Source of the DNA: Watersipora subatra | Lineage: Eukaryota > Bryozoa > Gymnolaemata > Cheilostomatida > Watersiporidae | Direction of reading: 5' to 3' | NCBI RefSeq assembly: GCF_963576615.1 | Contig: NC_088715.1 | Span: 54,187,690 to 54,251,689 of the forward strand | DNA length: 64,000 bases | Shown here: positions 59,544-64,000 of the stretch, piece by piece | Position numbering within the stretch: the first letter of the stretch is position 1 | Layout: the number at the start of each line of letters is the position of its first letter | Translations under genes and position numbers: made by a program | Notes under the pieces: model-generated | Seen by the model: the letters and a program-made list of their open reading frames with translations, nothing else | Databases searched by the model: none | Told to the model about the DNA's origin: nothing

Positions 59544-60075
59544 GTAAGTTCAGCTTTCAAGCTTCTATTCATTTTGCAGGCTTAGTTGTACTTTTTGAAA
59601 GTTCAACTGGCAATGTCATGGCAACAAAACCGTTATTGAAAAATAACACTAATGCTCCATTCTGTAACAAAGCTACTAGCTTAGCTACTAGCCCTTGCAG
59701 ATTCACTCCTCTTCTGATTTTTCTTATTATAATTTTTTTTTATACTTTGTTTATGTTGTGACCTTTATAAAATGAGTCCATGCAGACACTTGACTGGCTA
59801 TATGCTATCAATAGACAACTGAAGTTTTTTTCAAAGAAGATAGTTAGAGTTATAAATCAAGAAATACCGCAATTTATTTTAATGTCGAACACCTACCATA
59901 ATGAAAAATTAGATTGCATAACATTTGCAAGCTGTTTCACACAACCCTCTGACCTCTACTGATCTAACAGTAAGCCTACGATTTACTCTTCTGAAACTTT
60001 CAAAAGTGTTATTACAAAATTAATTTTTGTAGTTGCACTTATGTAACTATTAAAATTAAAGTTTTATATAGTTAT

Positions 60076-60082
<7 letters not shown>

Positions 60083-60117
<35 letters not shown>
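60083..60117. repeat. (TA)n microsatellite
   Basis: Pure TA run. Confidence 0.94.
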
Positions 60118-60119
<2 letters not shown>

Positions 60120-60199
60120 TGGTTTCTATTCATTTTTGCTTCTCACTTTTTTAAGATGAACTTACACAAAATATCAGTATTTTGCTATAATTTGCAAAC

Positions 60200-60420
60200 A
60201 TCGTTTTTGATATTTGAGTTGGTTTGACTGCCAGGAAGTTTTGAGATTAAAATTGATAAAACTTGATGCCAGTTAAAATTAGTTAAAGATGATGTAAATT
60301 TGCGCATAGAAGAACACTCGCAACAACCTCTATTAGCATAGCATAATAAATTTTTATGTATTTCTGCTTGCTTCTTTATAAATGTGACTATTAGACAGTC
60401 AGAGACTGGAAAGTTCTTCG
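60200..60420. repeat. Dispersed repeat member related to the 56905 MITE
   Basis: TTTTTGATATTTGAGTTGGT, TTTGACTGCCAG and GAGATTAAAATTGATAAAAC match the left arm of the element at 56905. Confidence 0.6.
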
Positions 60421-61440
60421 GAAAGATCAGTAGAGTTAAACAAAAATTGAACTACCAGTGAGAAAAGAAACATTCAAAAGTTTGTTTCATATCGTGATAG
60501 GAAACAAATAAATGCTGAAAGGTAGAGAGGATGAATCTGAATGAGTTGGGTGCTTGCAAACCCTATGAGATTGTAATGTGTGGCTTATTCCATTTTTTTG
60601 TGGTTGCCCAGCCCTGAAATCCTTTGTTTCGATAAAAGTGAAGTTTTTAAACATAGACAAGTCTAGGAATTAAGCTCAATACAGATTGTTTCATTTTACC
60701 ATTAATTCATTTTCAATTAACATCAGAGTTTTTTAGGGGTCACTACGCTAACTTATAATTTGTGATCAAAGGCTGAGTCACATCGGGACCATTGGTCGTG
60801 CTAGGAAAAGCTTTCAATGACAAGTACTTCTGTTTTATATCAGTCCATCGTCTGCAGACCCAACTCGGAAACCCCCATTGGCTTCCTCACAAATGTTTCA
60901 GGTTATAATCAATCTGTGAGAATTTTTTTAGCGATCTACTTAGATTTTCATCAATTGCAAAGATTCATTTAAACAAGACCACCACTGTTCAAATATTCAC
61001 CAAAGCTTTTAACGGATAACAAGATATACATGTAGGTATTCTAAGTGTAAGTAAACATGTGACACAAGCTGCCAATTAAATCCTCAGTGATCGTTATACT
61101 GTTATTTGGCAATAGCAATTGTTTTTCAAGGAAGTTTGTTGAGCCAGACGTAGATATATAGCTATCATAAGTCTACCGGTAGGCGACAGGACAAGGTCAG
61201 CATAAAATTAAGCTTGCTGTTTAGAACTTTACAGTTTGTGTTATAAAGACACATCAGTATCATGGTTATGAAATGCAGTTTAAAAATATGTTTTGCCAAA
61301 ATTTGCTTGCTTATTTGTTATATATACTCTCTTAGATTTTAAAGGTTAGTTATTAGATACCAGCTCGTAGTTTTAAGATTGGATGTTGGGGGAGCGATTT
61401 CTTTAAAGGTTTCAGCTTCATGAAGCATTAAAAGTGGAAA

Positions 61441-61574
61441 AGTGGTCAGGCGATAAAGTTTCAACTTAGAAGTCTCACTAATTCTTTCATAATTCTTTAC
61501 AACATTTATAATATATATCTTTTGAGATAGTAAATATATATATATATATATTAATACACGTATGTAATATATAC

Positions 61575-61606
<32 letters not shown>

Positions 61607-61695
61607 TTACTATCTCAAAAGATATATATTATAAATGTTGTAAAGAATTATGAAAGAATTAGTGAGACTTCTAAGTTGAAACTTTATCGCCTGAC

Positions 61696-61699
<4 letters not shown>
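61441..61699. repeat. Perfect long palindrome with an AT-rich loop
   Basis: The left arm starts AGTGGTCAGGCGATAAAGTT and the right arm ends with its exact complement, ACTTTATCGCCTGACCACT. The arms of about 100 bp match without a visible mismatch around a TATA/CATA loop of about 50-60 bp. The left arm belongs to arm B of the segmental duplication; the right arm is an extra inverted copy. Confidence 0.93.
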
Positions 61700-61780
<81 letters not shown>

Positions 61781-61795
61781 TATACATATATATTA
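61700..61795. repeat. (TA)n microsatellite
   Basis: Long TA run directly abutting the palindrome, ending in ATACATATATACATATATAT. Confidence 0.95.
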
Positions 61796-62315
61796 ACTAA
61801 AAGCAGGTGCAAAAGGATATAAAAAGAGAAAGCTTCTCATTTTAGTACAATCGCGTCTGATGAGTGCATCACACGAAACAAATTTGTAGTGCAATTACTA
61901 AAAGTTTACATTCTTCAGAATAATTTTTCAAATAAATATATATTTATATATAAATATATCTTTAACAGTCTTTCATCTAATTTTCATTATCTTAGCAGAA
62001 AAAGACATTTTAAACACCATATGTCAAACTAATTATTTGATTTTAGTGGCCAACTGTTGCCTTGTTTGGCATAGTATAAAAAACATCTCTATTTGAAATG
62101 AAATTATTGCCAATAAAGTTATATATATATATATATTTGCAAAAAATATTACGGAGAGAGTAAACTAGGCAAAAGCTAAGCATAAAATTGTCATCTCACG
62201 ATGCGTGACGAAGAGATATGCTATCAAATTTCAGTGCTATGTTGCAGATACATTTTTTTAAATCTTTTTTTCTTTTCTGACATGCCCATTCGATGGTTGA
62301 AATTAAATTTGAGCT
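61796..62315. other. Spacer before P2X copy B, nothing recognised
   Basis: AT-rich. A short TA run lies at about 62121-62141. No counterpart in arm A was seen. Confidence 0.4.
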
Positions 62316-62408
62316 ACAATACTCATCCTGGTCAGTCATCCTGATTATATAATATTTATTAATAATTGTAGATAACATTTTAAAACCAGGGAGGCACAGA
62401 AGCAAACC
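62316..62408 (+). promoter_or_regulatory. Conserved 5' flank of P2X copy B
   Basis: Nearly the same as 35807-35905 read on the minus strand, including GGTCAGTCATCCTGATTATA and a TATATAAT box. The likely 5'UTR/core promoter was duplicated with the gene. Confidence 0.45.
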
Positions 62409-63620
62409 ATGAAGTTCATCACACAACTGTTTTCAAAAGCAAAGTCAGTCGTATTTACTTATGAGACGACAAAGAAGATTAGTCTCGAAACAAAGTGTGT
62501 CGGCTCTATTAATTGGATAGTCAAAACAGCTATCTTTGCTACTATACTCGTTTATATCTTCATTATCCAGCATCAATATCAATACATGGAAACAGAAGTT
62601 ATCTCAGCGTTTACTACAAAACTCAAGGGAGTTGCATTTAGTGACTCAAAGTTAACACCGAAAGAAAGACGACTCTGGGATGCTGCTGACTTACGGATAC
62701 CATCACAAGAAGCAAATTCCTTTTTTGTAACGACCAACTTCATCGTAACAGATAATCAAGTTCATTCTCAGTGTTCATCCCAACGTGATGTTTCCACAAA
62801 GTGTCTAACAGATGACAACTGCTGGCCTGCAGGAGAGCCATATCACAAGGTTAATGGAATGAGCATAGGTAAATGTAATAAGACCACCAGATACTGCATG
62901 GTAGAGGCTTGGTGTCCCTCTGAAGATGAAACTTTGCCTAATAATGGTACAAAATCAGTATTAAACTACATTCATAACTTCACAGTGTTTATTAAAAACC
63001 ATGTCTACTTTCCACACTTTGACAAAGGAAGAAGTAACCTTATTGAGTCAGTTTCTTATGATAAGCTGAGCAATGGCTGCCGCTATGACCCTGATAATGA
63101 CCCCTACTGCCCAATCTTTCGAATTCAAACTATTGCCGGCATGGCGGACAGAAAATCTCAAAAAGCTGATCACGATGAAGATGAAAAATCGTTTACAAAA
63201 ATGGCTGTCAAAGGTGGGGTGATATCCATAACAGTAAAATGGGATTGCAACTATGACCACGATGAAAGCGACTGTAAACCAACTTACAAGTTCACCCGCC
63301 TTGACAACCTTCATGGCACGGCTACATCTCCTGGATACAAATTTCACTATGCTCATTATTTTAAGGAAAATGGAACAGAAAAGCGCGAACTTATCAAAGC
63401 TTTTGGCATCCTCTTTGTTCTTCGTACGGATGCTGTAGCACGAGCCTTTGACTTTGTTACTTTTGCTCTAAATGTTGGTTCGGCGTTAGCGCTGTTTAGC
63501 ATTGCCTCAATTATTCCTGAAATTGTTTTGTTTTACTTGCATAAACACAGAAAATACTTTCAGTCACAGACCAAGGATCCTACAATAACATTTACAAAGA
63601 GAGAAACGGATACAGCCTAA
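62409..63620 (+). CDS. P2X purinoceptor (ATP-gated cation channel), copy B, intronless, C-terminally truncated
   Basis: Paralogue of the minus-strand gene at 34535-35806; 403 residues that align with copy A over their full length without a gap. YETTK (18-22) keeps the YxTxK site. TM1, TM2 (NVGSALAL), the ten family cysteines, lysines 71, 73 and 330 and the NFT threonine are all present. The NFR position reads KFH (311-313), so both the Asn and the Arg are replaced. Codon 404 is TAA where copy A has CAA. Beyond it the frame stays open for another 20 codons that match copy A's tail, ending at TAA 63680-63682, so the truncation is a single recent change. The AATAAA used by copy A is altered here (CACTAAAA). 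Strand and flanks show it came by DNA-level inverted duplication. Confidence 0.94.
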   Translation: MKFITQLFSKAKSVVFTYETTKKISLETKCVGSINWIVKTAIFATILVYIFIIQHQYQYMETEVISAFTTKLKGVAFSDSKLTPKERRLWDAADLRIPSQEANSFFVTTNFIVTDNQVHSQCSSQRDVSTKCLTDDNCWPAGEPYHKVNGMSIGKCNKTTRYCMVEAWCPSEDETLPNNGTKSVLNYIHNFTVFIKNHVYFPHFDKGRSNLIESVSYDKLSNGCRYDPDNDPYCPIFRIQTIAGMADRKSQKADHDEDEKSFTKMAVKGGVISITVKWDCNYDHDESDCKPTYKFTRLDNLHGTATSPGYKFHYAHYFKENGTEKRELIKAFGILFVLRTDAVARAFDFVTFALNVGSALALFSIASIIPEIVLFYLHKHRKYFQSQTKDPTITFTKRETDTA

Positions 63621-64000
63621 GAGAGAAATGACCAGCATGATCCAGCATCATGCTCCAGGCTTGAGGTTGCTGATGAACAATAACAGATGCCATTCGAAAT
63701 ACTTTTTGCTTGAAGTGATAAACCAATAGCACTGTTAATAACTGTTTATTTTTATAGTAGTAAAAATTACATTGATGCTGCATGATTTTCCTACCTTCTA
63801 TCTTTTACTCAGCAACCAGCTTGTATAACCTATGCACTAAAATTACTAAACTTTTAATGTCCATTAAGCTCACATAATAATGTTAGTATTTTGAGATTAT
63901 TTTTAACTTTTATATTGGAAATTAATAACAAATTCTGTTCCTGTCTTTTTTGTTAACTTTGGTTTCTTTTGTCCGCTGGTATGGGAAAATTAGTGTTTTG
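63621..64000. other. 3' flank of P2X copy B
   Basis: Homologous to 34235-34534 in inverse orientation (TAAAAATTACATTGATGCTG and CTCACATAATAATGTTA are shared). It includes the now untranslated former C-terminal codons 63621-63682. Homology has not ended at 64000. Confidence 0.8.

Larger units (their letters stand above)
60530..64000 (+). repeat. Inverted segmental duplication, arm B
   Basis: Plus-strand counterpart of arm A (39900 down to 34235). Collinear blocks are 60530-61490, the promoter region 62316-62408, the CDS 62409-63620, and the 3' flank to the end of the window, where homology is still running. Confidence 0.85.

Overview
This window reads as nuclear DNA of an invertebrate animal. 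It is AT-rich, with introns carrying GT..AG borders, AATAAA signals, long microsatellites, minisatellites and many DNA-transposon remnants. There are no operons, ribosome-binding sites or CRISPR arrays. The P2X receptors place it among eukaryotes, most likely animals. I cannot name the species; a spiralian or other lophotrochozoan-like genome is only a guess.

Layout. 1-2740 is a satellite of exactly 120-bp units in two blocks, each ending in the same AACGTT-rich module. 2741-14540 holds no recognised gene, only scattered repeats: a (TA)n tract, a GC-rich alternating purine/pyrimidine tract, a piggyBac-like non-autonomous element, a tRNA-like SINE head and a fold-back MITE. 14745-22735 is a KDZ (Kyakuja-Dileera-Zisupton) transposase gene. 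Seventeen consecutive exons join with matching intron phases and no internal stop. A fold-back element sits in one intron and a 41-bp repeat has duplicated one splice donor. 22872-24713 is a separate TIR element with a decayed ORF and a nested MITE, followed by a 359-bp tandem repeat (24770-26135). 28774-31302 (minus strand) is an unrecognised six-exon gene: two small Cys-rich fingers, a conserved-looking middle, an 8-residue Pro/Thr/Ser repeat and a basic tail. 31512-32128 is a pogo/Tigger-like MITE. 32460-33560 is a deleted, inverted relative of the KDZ element.

34235-64000 is dominated by an inverted segmental duplication. Arm A (about 34.2-39.9 kb) and arm B (about 60.5 kb to beyond the window) each carry an intronless P2X purinoceptor gene. 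The two proteins align without a gap for 403 residues. Both keep the lysines, the ten-cysteine pattern and the YxTxK site of the family, but both have lost the Arg of the NFR ATP-binding motif. Copy B also stops 20 residues early through one CAA-to-TAA change. Between the arms lie a MULE transposase fragment (about 42.8-43.1 kb), several fold-back MITEs, a LINE 3' end with a neighbouring tRNA-derived SINE, and four exons of an MFS transporter (48065-59543) resembling the SLC18 group. The C-terminal half of that transporter was not found.

How the parts relate: the cellular genes are two ATP-gated channel paralogues, one MFS transporter and one unknown finger protein. Nearly everything else is transposon-derived or tandemly repeated. 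The most interesting items are the intact-looking KDZ gene, the P2X pair with altered ligand-site residues inside an inverted duplication, and the finger-plus-repeat gene.
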